The translations under genes and the position numbers were made by a program. From the NCBI GenBank assembly GCA_018064445.1, contig JAGHVE010000069.1, positions 1 to 32,429 on the forward strand: DNA of 32,429 nt. The letters are read 5' to 3'. Below the pieces are notes generated by a model, which saw nothing but the letters and a program-made list of their open reading frames with translations, was not told the DNA's origin and searched no databases. The stretch comes from Candidatus Cacconaster equifaecalis (GTDB lineage Bacteria; Bacteroidota; Bacteroidia; Bacteroidales; UBA932). Each line of letters opens with the position of its first letter. The first letter of the stretch is position 1. Positions 24,408 to 32,408 of this stretch are shown piece after piece.

Positions 24408-26560
24408 TTGACTTCCTTCAGGTAGACTCGTTTCTCCGCCTCAATCTTGCGGTACTTGTCGAAATCCTCGACGGGGCGCAGGAATCCGATAACCCTGGTC
24501 CACTGCCTCATCGGCGCTCCGCACTTGGGACATACGTCCAAGGGCCTCTTGACGATATGGTGGCAGTTGAGATTGGTGCACTCGCTGTTGGGGATGTTGA
24601 AGGTGAAGTATGAAGTTCCGTTCTGGATTGCGAAATCGATGAGTTGCAGATACTGGAACTTGGAAAGATGTTCCTCAAGGTTGCAGTGCAGGCCCACACC
24701 GCCGTCAAGCAGTTCGGTGAACTCACGTCCGTGGAGACGGAAACGGTCCAGTACGGAGGTGTTCGGGTCCTCTGCCAGATAGAAGTAGGAATTATAAAGA
24801 ACCCTGCCTTCCGGCACCCAGTATCCTTCAGCCTTGTCCCAGCGGTAGTTCTTGCTGCTGAGCCCCTCTGCGGGAACGAACTCCTGATTGAACAGGAAGT
24901 CCTTCTCCGAGTGAAGTTTGTTCTGTTCGCTGATTGTTCCGGTCACAAGACGGCAGAACTGCTTGTAGCCCTCGTTGTACCCGCAGGTCAGTCCGACGAA
25001 CTCGGCTGCTTCGTTGATACCGTTCTCCCCTATTGTGCTGAAGAGCTTGTTCATCTTGATGTATCCGGAGTTGGAGGCATTCAGCATACCGGCCTTTTCG
25101 GTCTCATAAAGGAGGGTCTTGTAAGCCTTGTGGTATTTGTACACGCGATCGAGGATGGCGCTGATATACTGCTTGAAATCACCGCTCAATTCGCTGAAGT
25201 TCTCTTTCAGGAATTCGCGGCTGTAATCACGTTCCTTCGCCCAGTCCTGAATTATCCTGTTGAGATTGAGGGTGATGACGTTGGCGCTTCCGGTCTGGAC
25301 TCCGGTGAGTCCGTTGGTGAAGGTGAATACGTTTTCCTGTATCTCATTGCGCAGACGGCAGCAGCTGGCCAGAGCGTTCGGGTTGTCGGAGATATAGGTG
25401 AAGAAGGAGTGTCCCTCGGCATACATCTCGGCGGTGAAGGCCTTGTACTCCTTGTCCATAATGTCGCGGCCGTTGGAAAGAAGGGCCATAGTCTCCACGG
25501 GGAAGGTCAGAAGGGTGCGTGAGCGCTCCTCATTGAACCACTTCATAAAGGTGCGCTGCAGGAAGTCGACCCTTTCCCAGGACGGCTTGGTCCCGTCGGG
25601 GAAATAGAAGTCATCAAACATCGCGTGCCAGTAGTTGCTGTCATAATAGCTGATGTTCGTGAAGGGGCTCTGGTAACTGCGGTTTCCTGCAGGCTGGTTG
25701 ATTCCGTAGACAATCTGCTGGAAGTATTGCTTGATGGTGCTCAGGATTGTTCGGGAAGGCAGGACGCAGACTATCTCGTCTGTGCGCTTGTGATAGTCCT
25801 CTCCGAAATCTTTTGCACAATAGTAGTCGAATACGTTGAAGAATTCACCGAAGGCGACGGCACCCTTACACTGAGCCGAGAGCAGGAATGCAAGGTTGCA
25901 GAACTGGCCGCAGAAGCTGCTCAGGTTCTTCGGCGCACTGGCCTTCAGGCCGTCGAGGCCGCTTGTCCCTTCCATAACGAGGGGATAGAGGGATACCGCC
26001 TCACAATAGTTCTTGACGGCCGGTGAGGAAGCCTCGTCGTGAACATATATTATGTGGTGCTCAAGGTCCGCCGCGTAATTGTCCGCCACTTCCGGGAACA
26101 TCTCCTTGAGTTTCTTCTTCATCCTGTAACGCTGAATCTGCCTGTTGAGGGTCTTGAACACCTCACCGTCAAGATTGGAGACGTTCTTGATGGCGACGTT
26201 GGCGTTCGCGTCGGTCTCGGATGATGTTGCCGCGTTGTCACCGGATGCGGCGTAGTTGTCCATATAGTCCACCCTCTCCTTTATGAAACGGAGGTCCTTG
26301 TGCTTCTCACGGTAAAGAATGTAGGCTTTCGCGACTTCGAAGTGTCTCTCATACATCAGCTGGGTCTCCACTATGTCCTGCAGTTTCTCAACTTTGAACG
26401 TGTAGTCGTCGTTGAACATTCCGAACAGGTGAAGCAGGCTCTGGCGGAATTCCACGGGCATGCTCACTTTTCCACAGGCTGCGAAGGCAGCATTGACGGC
26501 ATTCTCTATCTTACTGAAATCGAAGCTCTTAATCTCGCCGTTTCTTTTAATTACTTTCAT
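24404..26560 (-). CDS. nrdD: anaerobic ribonucleoside-triphosphate reductase (class III)
   Basis: NrdD reduces NTPs to dNTPs anaerobically. The 718 residues begin with an ATP-cone domain (about 1-90: MKVIKRNGEIKSFDFSKIEN ... YILYREKHKD) for allosteric control, then the ten-stranded barrel with SSFCGQFCNLAFLLSAQCKG. A C-terminal zinc knuckle is suggested by ECTNLNCHH and CPKCGAP. The glycyl-radical loop is RVIGFLRPVEDFDKY with Gly at about residue 692. nrdG follows with a 4-base overlap. Upstream is a 102-base gap with an inverted repeat. Confidence 0.97.
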   Translation of the reverse strand: MKVIKRNGEIKSFDFSKIENAVNAAFAACGKVSMPVEFRQSLLHLFGMFNDDYTFKVEKLQDIVETQLMYERHFEVAKAYILYREKHKDLRFIKERVDYMDNYAASGDNAATSSETDANANVAIKNVSNLDGEVFKTLNRQIQRYRMKKKLKEMFPEVADNYAADLEHHIIYVHDEASSPAVKNYCEAVSLYPLVMEGTSGLDGLKASAPKNLSSFCGQFCNLAFLLSAQCKGAVAFGEFFNVFDYYCAKDFGEDYHKRTDEIVCVLPSRTILSTIKQYFQQIVYGINQPAGNRSYQSPFTNISYYDSNYWHAMFDDFYFPDGTKPSWERVDFLQRTFMKWFNEERSRTLLTFPVETMALLSNGRDIMDKEYKAFTAEMYAEGHSFFTYISDNPNALASCCRLRNEIQENVFTFTNGLTGVQTGSANVITLNLNRIIQDWAKERDYSREFLKENFSELSGDFKQYISAILDRVYKYHKAYKTLLYETEKAGMLNASNSGYIKMNKLFSTIGENGINEAAEFVGLTCGYNEGYKQFCRLVTGTISEQNKLHSEKDFLFNQEFVPAEGLSSKNYRWDKAEGYWVPEGRVLYNSYFYLAEDPNTSVLDRFRLHGREFTELLDGGVGLHCNLEEHLSKFQYLQLIDFAIQNGTSYFTFNIPNSECTNLNCHHIVKRPLDVCPKCGAPMRQWTRVIGFLRPVEDFDKYRKIEAEKRVYLKEVK

Positions 26561-26605
26561 AGGTGTTTTTCGTAGAGGGTGAATCGGGTACGAAGTTATG
26601 ACATA

Positions 26606-26638
26606 TTCCGGTAGGAAATACGCCCTTCCCCACCGGAA
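26606..26638 (-). repeat. inverted repeat in the nrdD upstream gap
   Basis: A perfect 7-base inverted repeat, TTCCGGT (26606-26612) and ACCGGAA (26632-26638), encloses an inner GGAA/TTCC pair (26614-26617 and 26626-26629). As RNA it gives an 11-bp broken stem lying between pepP and nrdD. It lacks a U-run, so it is not a standard intrinsic terminator. It does not resemble an NrdR box. Operator, processing site or leader structure are all possible. Confidence 0.5.
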
Positions 26639-26662
26639 ATTTCAACATCTTTTCAACACGGA

Positions 26663-28051
26663 TTACTGCATCTGCTCCTCAACGTCCTCCACGGTAATCG
26701 GGAGGCGTCTTGATCCGAGGAGGCGGGCTCCGTTCCCGGTGATGAGCAGGTCATCTTCCAGACGGATTCCTCCGAAGTCGTAATACTCCTCAAGTTTCCC
26801 GAAGTTGACGAAGCGGGCGTTGTGTCCCGACTCCTTCCACTTTTCTATGAGGGCAGGTATGAAATATATCCCCGGCTCGTCCGTAACGACGTAACCCGGC
26901 CTGAGAGACCTTGCCATCCGAAGAGAGCCAAGTCCCAGCTGGGAGGCTCTTGTCTGCCCGGGATCGTATCCGACAAGGTTTTCCCCGAGCCCCTCCATAT
27001 CGTGTACGTCAAGACCCATATTGTGGCCCAGTCCGTGAGGCATGAAGAGGCCCTGTACTCCGGCCTCCAACATCTCTTCAAGGTCTCCGTGGACAAGGCC
27101 CAGATTGGAAAGACCTTTGAGGATGATTCGGGATGCGTCTAAATGGAGTTCCCTGTAGGTGATGCCGGGACGGGCTGCATCCAGCACATAATTGTTCGCA
27201 GTGGAAACTATGGTATATATGTCGGCCTGACGGCTGGAGAACTTTCCTCCGACCGGAATGGTTCTGGTATTGTCCGAACAGTAGTTTGATTCGATTTCGC
27301 AGCCTGCATCAATCAGCAGAAGCCTGCCGGGAGTCAGAATCCCTTCGTGTCCGTGGTTGTGCATCGTCTCTCCGTGCTGGCTGAGAATCGTGGGGAAACT
27401 CATACGCGGACCTCCTGCCGCCGCGACACTTTCCATAATGGCGACAACTTCTTTCTCGACCATTCCCGGCCTTGCCGCCTTCATCGCAGCGTAATGCATT
27501 GCATATCCGAGGTTTGCCGCCTTGTCAAGTTCCGCAATCTCACACGGTTCCTTGACAAGCCTCAGGTCGATGACAGCCTTTATGAACTCCGTGCTTGCCG
27601 CCTCTTTCAAGGATGAAAACGGTATTCCGAGAGTCTCGTGCAGGAAAATCCGGTTGTCGTGCCTGTACTGGGGCAGGAAATGTATTTTCCGTCCTGCCTT
27701 GACAGCGGAAATGATATCCTCTTCCAGACAGTGCAGAGGCTTGGTGTTGCCAACGCCCACTTTCTCCGCCAACTGGCCGATGGAAGGCAGAGGCCCTGTC
27801 CAGATGATGTCCTCTATATCCACGTCATCTCCGTAGATTGTCTCCACTCCGCTGTCCAGGTCAACCGTTGCGGCAAGAGACGGAATGTCCAGCCCGAAGA
27901 AATAGAGGAACGAGCTGTCCTGACGGAAGCCGTAACAGTTGTCGGAATAATTGCAGGGACTTTCGTTGTTGCCCAGGAACAGAGCTATGCCTGAGGTAAC
28001 ATTGTTTTTCAGTCTGTTCCTTCTGTTGATGTATGTCTGTCTTTCGAACAT
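26663..28051 (-). CDS. pepP: Xaa-Pro aminopeptidase (M24B)
   Basis: The enzyme cleaves N-terminal residues before proline. The 462 residues have a creatinase-type N-terminal domain (about 1-170: FERQTYINRRNRLKNNVTSG, YGFRQDSSFLYFFGLDIP) and a pita-bread metallopeptidase domain. Metal ligands are recognisable in LLIDAGCEIESNYCSDNTRT (two Asp), PHGLGHNMGLDVHDMEG (His), TDEPGIYFI (Glu) and GGIRLEDDLLIT (Glu). It lies 13 bases after murA. Peptide use inside the cytoplasm is the likely role. Confidence 0.94.
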   Translation of the reverse strand: MFERQTYINRRNRLKNNVTSGIALFLGNNESPCNYSDNCYGFRQDSSFLYFFGLDIPSLAATVDLDSGVETIYGDDVDIEDIIWTGPLPSIGQLAEKVGVGNTKPLHCLEEDIISAVKAGRKIHFLPQYRHDNRIFLHETLGIPFSSLKEAASTEFIKAVIDLRLVKEPCEIAELDKAANLGYAMHYAAMKAARPGMVEKEVVAIMESVAAAGGPRMSFPTILSQHGETMHNHGHEGILTPGRLLLIDAGCEIESNYCSDNTRTIPVGGKFSSRQADIYTIVSTANNYVLDAARPGITYRELHLDASRIILKGLSNLGLVHGDLEEMLEAGVQGLFMPHGLGHNMGLDVHDMEGLGENLVGYDPGQTRASQLGLGSLRMARSLRPGYVVTDEPGIYFIPALIEKWKESGHNARFVNFGKLEEYYDFGGIRLEDDLLITGNGARLLGSRRLPITVEDVEEQMQ

Positions 28052-28064
28052 TGGTATCCTTGTC

Positions 28065-29378
28065 TTATTTTACACGTGTTATTTTCGCCCCGAGTTCGTT
28101 CAGTCGGACGTCTATGTTCTGATATCCACGGTCGATCTGCTCTATGTTCTCGATGACGGATGTCCCGTTTGCGCTCATCGCGGCAAGCAGCATTGCGATT
28201 CCGGCACGGATATCGGGGGAAAGAAGTTCTCCGCAGCGCAGCTGGAATTTGTGGTCGTGGCCGATGACAACCGCCCTGTGAGGGTCGCACAGAATAATCT
28301 GGGCCCCCATATCTATCAGTTTGTCCACGAAGAAGAGTCTGCTTTCAAACATTTTCTGATGAATCAGCACGCTGCCCTTGCATTGGGTTGCCACCACCAG
28401 GATGACACTCAGAAGGTCAGGCGTCAGCCCCGGCCAGGGGGCATCGGACACGGTCATTATGCTCCCGTCCATAAAAGATTCGATTTCATAACATTCCTGA
28501 GATGGAACGTAAAGGTCATCGCCCCTCTGTTCCAGTTTGATACCCAATCTGTGGAAACATTCGGGGATTATTCCCAAATCCTTGCAGGATGCATCCCTGA
28601 TTGTAAGGCTGCTTCGGGTGATGGCCGCCATACCGATAAAAGAGCCCACCTCAATCATATCGGGAAGCATACGGTGTTTGGTGCCGTGAAGAGAGGAGAC
28701 TCCCTGTATCGTAAGAAGATTGGAGCCGATGCCCTCTATGCGGGCGCCCATTGAAACCAGCATACGGCACAACTGCTGCACATACGGCTCGCAGGCGGCA
28801 TTGTATATCGTAGTCTGCCCTTTTGCCATAACGCTCGCCATCAATATGTTGGCTGTTCCCGTAACCGAAGCCTCATCCAGCAGCATATAGCTTCCCTTGA
28901 GGCCTCCCGCAGGCGACTGAAGGTGAAAAGCGTTGAAACCCTCGTCAAATTTGAAGGTGGCCCCGAGTTTGAGGAATCCCATAATGTGGGTGTCCACCCT
29001 CCGGCGGCCGATCTTGTCCCCTCCCGGCTTGGCGAAGAAGGCCTCGCCGAATCTGGCGAGCAGCGGTCCAGTAATCATCATCGAGCCTCTGAGAGCTGCG
29101 CATTTCTGCACGAAATCAGGAGTATGTATATACCGGCGGTCGATGTTTCTGGCGGTAAAAGCGTAGCAGCCCTTACTGGGGTTGTTCACCACGACACCCA
29201 TCCCCTTGAGGAGGGAAATGAGAGTCATTACATCCTGAATTTCCGGGACATTGTCAATCGTGACCGTATCCTCTGTCAGAAGCACTGCACTGATGACCTG
29301 AAGAGCCTCGTTCTTGGCTCCCTGCGGTGTGATGGACCCGCTCAGGCGGCGTCCTCCTTCGACTATGAAACTGCTCAT
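28065..29378 (-). CDS. murA: UDP-N-acetylglucosamine 1-carboxyvinyltransferase
   Basis: MurA makes the first committed precursor of peptidoglycan, using phosphoenolpyruvate. The 437 residues start MSSFIVEGGRRLSGSITPQG, with GAKNEAL (Lys22/Asn23). Two EPT domains are evident. In the catalytic loop AKPGGDKIGRRRVDTH, residue 121 is Asp where E. coli has Cys115. Cys-to-Asp enzymes (for example in Mycobacterium tuberculosis and Chlamydia) are active and insensitive to fosfomycin, so intrinsic insensitivity is expected. It is one base from the murB stop. Confidence 0.97.
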   Translation of the reverse strand: MSSFIVEGGRRLSGSITPQGAKNEALQVISAVLLTEDTVTIDNVPEIQDVMTLISLLKGMGVVVNNPSKGCYAFTARNIDRRYIHTPDFVQKCAALRGSMMITGPLLARFGEAFFAKPGGDKIGRRRVDTHIMGFLKLGATFKFDEGFNAFHLQSPAGGLKGSYMLLDEASVTGTANILMASVMAKGQTTIYNAACEPYVQQLCRMLVSMGARIEGIGSNLLTIQGVSSLHGTKHRMLPDMIEVGSFIGMAAITRSSLTIRDASCKDLGIIPECFHRLGIKLEQRGDDLYVPSQECYEIESFMDGSIMTVSDAPWPGLTPDLLSVILVVATQCKGSVLIHQKMFESRLFFVDKLIDMGAQIILCDPHRAVVIGHDHKFQLRCGELLSPDIRAGIAMLLAAMSANGTSVIENIEQIDRGYQNIDVRLNELGAKITRVK

Positions 29379-29379
29379 A

Positions 29380-30438
29380 CTATATGTGTTCTACCTCGGG
29401 TTCGAGGGTTATTCCAAATTTGTCACGGACAGCGTCCGTAATGTACTTCTCAAGAGAAAGTATATCTCCGGCAGTGGCTTTGCCGTCAGCATTGACTATT
29501 ACAAGCGGCTGCTTCTCCCACACGGCGGCACTTCCCTTCCGGCATCCCTTCAACCCGCAGCTGTCAATCAGCCAGGCGGCGGGAATTTTCACTTTCCCGT
29601 CGGGAAGGTCATAATGAGGGCCGCCCGATATCGCCTCGCTCACCACGGGATTCTTGAAAAAGCTGCCCGCACTGCCTGTCTTCCTGACATCGGGCAGTTT
29701 GCCTTCGCGGATTACAAGGACCGTTTCCCGGACCAGCATAGGGGTCAGAGGCAGAGCGGCGGAGGGTTTTCCTGCCGAGAAAAGAGGATCGTATGGGTTT
29801 GCGGAGGGCTGGAACAGTTCCACGTTGCGTTCCACTTCCTCCCTGAGGGCACCGTATTCCAGGCGGGGGCAGAAATCGGACCTTAAGTGGAATCTGACGG
29901 CAACGACTACGTATCGGCCGGAAGCGTGCTTGAAGAATGAATCGCGGTAGGCAAACGCACATTCGCGGGCAGTGAGGGTGACGAATTTCCGTTCCTGAAT
30001 GTCGAAGCACTCCACGTTTTCGACAATGTCCGCCGCCTCAACTCCGTATGCCCCGACGTTCTGGACTGCGGATGCTCCCGCGCTCCCCGGAATGCCTGAA
30101 AGATTCTCAGGTCCCCAGTATCCCTTTTTGGCAGCCCACAGGCAGAAATCATCCATTCTCTCCCCGGCACCGACGGTAACATACACATCGTCACCGCTGC
30201 TTTTCTGACCGTCAATCTCTATCCCTTTTATCGCACTGTGCAGGAGAGTCCCTTCGAAATCTTTCGTAAACAGAAGGTTGGAACCCTCCCCGATTGAACG
30301 GACAGGCTTCCTCAACCCGTCCCAGTCTATGGAAAGAAGATCCGAAGGGGACGTATATTCTATGAAAAGGGCTGCCTTCCCCCCGATTCCGAGGGTGTTC
30401 AGATCCTTGAGGTCCCTGTCAGCCGTTCTACGTATCAT
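29380..30438 (-). CDS. murB: UDP-N-acetylenolpyruvoylglucosamine reductase
   Basis: MurB reduces the MurA product to UDP-MurNAc with FAD and NADPH. The 352 residues correspond to the long type I form. FAD-binding blocks include TLGIGGKAALFIEY, GEGSNLLFTKDFEGT and LSGIPGSAGASAVQNVGAYG. The catalytic SAGSFFKNPVVSEA (Ser) and final Glu-containing region ITLEPEVEHI are present. murB and murA are adjacent and in pathway-reverse order on one transcript, preceded at 7 bases by an outer-membrane-type gene. Confidence 0.97.
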   Translation of the reverse strand: MIRRTADRDLKDLNTLGIGGKAALFIEYTSPSDLLSIDWDGLRKPVRSIGEGSNLLFTKDFEGTLLHSAIKGIEIDGQKSSGDDVYVTVGAGERMDDFCLWAAKKGYWGPENLSGIPGSAGASAVQNVGAYGVEAADIVENVECFDIQERKFVTLTARECAFAYRDSFFKHASGRYVVVAVRFHLRSDFCPRLEYGALREEVERNVELFQPSANPYDPLFSAGKPSAALPLTPMLVRETVLVIREGKLPDVRKTGSAGSFFKNPVVSEAISGGPHYDLPDGKVKIPAAWLIDSCGLKGCRKGSAAVWEKQPLVIVNADGKATAGDILSLEKYITDAVRDKFGITLEPEVEHI

Positions 30439-30445
30439 TTCTACT

Positions 30446-31084
30446 CTAGAACCTGAAACCGAGAGCGACGTTCACCTGCCTGGTCGTGATGTTTGAGCCA
30501 AGGAGGGGCGTTTTATTTTTGTAGAGAGGCGAAATGGCCCCTTCGTATGCCACGCCGACAAGAAAATCACCTATGAACACCTTTGCTCCGGCGTGCCAGT
30601 TGATTCCGAAACGGTTGAAACCCAATCCGCCTTTGTCAACGGGCTTGAACATATCCGTTTTCAAACTTCCTATCGCAGTCTGGCCCCAAACATAACCGAC
30701 TCCGTCAACTCCGGCATAAGGGATAACTGTCAGGGGATCCCAGTCAAAGGCATACATCAGGCTCAGAGGAACCTTTACTGACACCATTCGAAGACTCAAA
30801 ATATCATCGTTCTTGTTCCAGAAAGAATACTGGCCGGCAAGACCGTATTCTATGAAGAACGGGGTCTCGTGGGAAAGAATGTTTGCGTAGGTAACACCTG
30901 CCGTAAACGAGGAGCACTGTTTTTTGGACGCACCCGTGTCCATTTGCAACAAATCTCCGTTATCATAAATTCCCAAAGGGTTATATGATGCGAAGAATGT
31001 CCCGAAGGACTCGTCCTGAGCGTTTGCGGTGGAAGAGAGCGCAAACAATATGGCGCCAATTGCCAAAATCTTGAGTTTTTTCAT
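30446..31084 (-). CDS. outer-membrane beta-barrel-like protein, unknown function
   Basis: The 212-residue protein has a clear signal peptide (MKKLKILAIGAILFALSSTA, cleavage after ANA at about residue 22). The mature part alternates aromatic and polar residues in the pattern of short membrane strands (for example FIEYGLAGQYSFWNK, INWHAGAKVFIGDFLVGVAY) and ends with Phe (ALGFRF), the sorting signal of barrel proteins. No enzyme motif is seen. It has its own promoter right after the rpsC terminator and leads murB-murA-pepP, with murB 7 bases on. An eight-stranded barrel is a guess. Confidence 0.75.
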   Translation of the reverse strand: MKKLKILAIGAILFALSSTANAQDESFGTFFASYNPLGIYDNGDLLQMDTGASKKQCSSFTAGVTYANILSHETPFFIEYGLAGQYSFWNKNDDILSLRMVSVKVPLSLMYAFDWDPLTVIPYAGVDGVGYVWGQTAIGSLKTDMFKPVDKGGLGFNRFGINWHAGAKVFIGDFLVGVAYEGAISPLYKNKTPLLGSNITTRQVNVALGFRF

Positions 31085-31113
31085 ATTTTGGATTTTAGGA
31101 TTTTCACCGGAAA

Positions 31114-31121
31114 CAAAGATA
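31114..31121 (-). promoter_or_regulatory. -7 element of the OMP-murB-murA promoter
   Basis: TATCTTTG on the minus strand matches TAnnTTTG, 29 bases before the OMP ATG. The -33 position falls inside the rpsC terminator stem and shows no TTTG. The element begins 2 bases past the terminator's T-run. Confidence 0.55.
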
Positions 31122-31123
31122 GC

Positions 31124-31152
31124 AAAAAAAGTCCGACCCTTTCGGACCGGAC
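31124..31152 (-). terminator. intrinsic terminator after rpsC
   Basis: On the minus strand GTCCGGTCC (31152-31144) pairs with GGGTCGGAC (31139-31131), nine pairs including two G-T wobbles, around a GAAA loop, followed directly by seven Ts (31130-31124). It lies 24 bases after the rpsC stop and would end the rpsS-rplV-rpsC transcript. Confidence 0.88.
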
Positions 31153-31175
31153 CTGTTTTTTAGGAACAATTAATG

Positions 31176-31958
31176 TTATTCTTCGCGACGGGGACGACGT
31201 TCTCCATTCTGACGGCCTCCGCGGCGATCGCCGCCTCTTCCGCCACGGCCACCACGGCGTTCACCGCCACGGCCGTTACCCTGTCCGGCATTGGCGGCAG
31301 CTGCGGCCGCAACACCTACGTTGGGAGAAAGATCACGCTTTCCATAAACCTCACCGTTGCAAATCCAAACCTTGATACCGAGAACACCTACCTTGGTGTG
31401 AGCCTCTGCGAGTGCATAGTCGATATCGGCACGGATTGTATGGAGAGGAGTACGTCCTTCCTTGAACATTTCGCTTCTTGCCATTTCAGCGCCACCTACA
31501 CGGCCGCTGATCTGAATCTTGATACCTTCGGCACCCATACGCATTGTGGATGCGACTGCCATCTTGATGGCACGACGGTATGAAACACGACCCTCGAGCT
31601 GACGGGCGATGCTGTTGGCTACGATGTTGGCGTCAACTTCAGGACGCTTCACTTCGAAGATGTTGATCTGAACGTCCTTGTTGCAAACCTTCTTGAGTTC
31701 CTCTTTCAGCTTGTCAACTTCCTGTCCGCCCTTGCCGATGATGACACCGGGACGGGCTGTGTGGATGGTGACAGTGATGAGTTTGAGAGTACGCTCGATG
31801 ACAATCTTTGAAAGGGATGCCTTTGCGAGACGCGCATTGAGGTAATCACGGATTACCGCATCTTCCTTGATACGGGTAGGGTAATCGCCATACCAGTTAG
31901 AGTCCCAACCACGGATGATACCTACACGGTTGCTGATAGGATTGGTTTTCTGTCCCAT
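31176..31958 (-). CDS. rpsC: 30S ribosomal protein S3 with Gly/Arg-rich tail
   Basis: S3 lines the mRNA entry channel. The 260 residues begin [20 protein letters not shown]; the KH domain has GVIIGKGG at 71-78, followed by the S3 C-domain ([37 protein letters not shown]). From residue 211 comes a low-complexity tail: a poly-Ala run, then RGG-type repeats and a final RREE. It is one base from the rplV stop. Normally rplP would follow; here there is a terminator and then unrelated genes. Confidence 0.97.
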   Translation of the reverse strand: MGQKTNPISNRVGIIRGWDSNWYGDYPTRIKEDAVIRDYLNARLAKASLSKIVIERTLKLITVTIHTARPGVIIGKGGQEVDKLKEELKKVCNKDVQINIFEVKRPEVDANIVANSIARQLEGRVSYRRAIKMAVASTMRMGAEGIKIQISGRVGGAEMARSEMFKEGRTPLHTIRADIDYALAEAHTKVGVLGIKVWICNGEVYGKRDLSPNVGVAAAAAANAGQGNGRGGERRGGRGGRGGDRRGGRQNGERRPRREE

Positions 31959-31959
31959 A

Positions 31960-32388
31960 TTACTTTTCCTCCTCTTTTACTGGTTCCTGATTCTTGGTAC
32001 CTACGATTACAGTCACGTGGTTTGAGCGCTTGCGAACGCGGGCTGCGCGACCCTGAGGGGCTGTACGGATACGTTTGAGTTGACGGCCGCCATCCACCAT
32101 AATGGTCTGGACGAATACGTTGCCGTTTTCCAATTCCTTGCGAGACTCCTCGTTCTTGGCTTCCCAGTTCGCAATTGCACTGCGGATAAGTTTCTCAAGA
32201 CGGTTGGATGCCTCTTTCTTTGAATAATGAAGTATATCCAAAGCACGGTTGACTTCAACACCTCTGATGATGTCAGCCACGAGGCGCATCTTCTGGGGTG
32301 ATGTAGGAACATCATTCAGCTTTGCTATAGCGATGTGTTTCTTGTTTTCCTTGAGCCTTTCGGCCATATCATGTTTTCTAGATCCCAT
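31960..32388 (-). CDS. rplV: 50S ribosomal protein L22
   Basis: L22 helps form the nascent-peptide tunnel constriction. The 142 residues include [40 protein letters not shown] and the hairpin region [20 protein letters not shown], all L22 blocks. The N-terminus is slightly extended ([20 protein letters not shown]), as in relatives, and the tail ends VKEEEK. It follows the rpsS stop by 20 bases and precedes rpsC by one base. Confidence 0.98.
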   Translation of the reverse strand: MGSRKHDMAERLKENKKHIAIAKLNDVPTSPQKMRLVADIIRGVEVNRALDILHYSKKEASNRLEKLIRSAIANWEAKNEESRKELENGNVFVQTIMVDGGRQLKRIRTAPQGRAARVRKRSNHVTVIVGTKNQEPVKEEEK

Positions 32389-32408
32389 TGTAATCTCTTT
32401 TTTTAATA

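Noticed and set aside
24644-25522. 292-codon open frame antisense to nrdD
   Set aside because: nrdD is complete with cone, barrel and glycyl-radical loop; the antisense frame has no start signal or known family.
27951-28754. 267-codon plus-strand frame across pepP and murA
   Set aside because: It lies wholly antisense to two intact enzymes, with no motif or promoter.
10511-31175. The 20.7 kb block as a mobile element or genomic island
   Set aside because: No integrase, transposase, tRNA target, terminal repeats or odd composition was seen; all genes are ordinary core genes of the same phylum.
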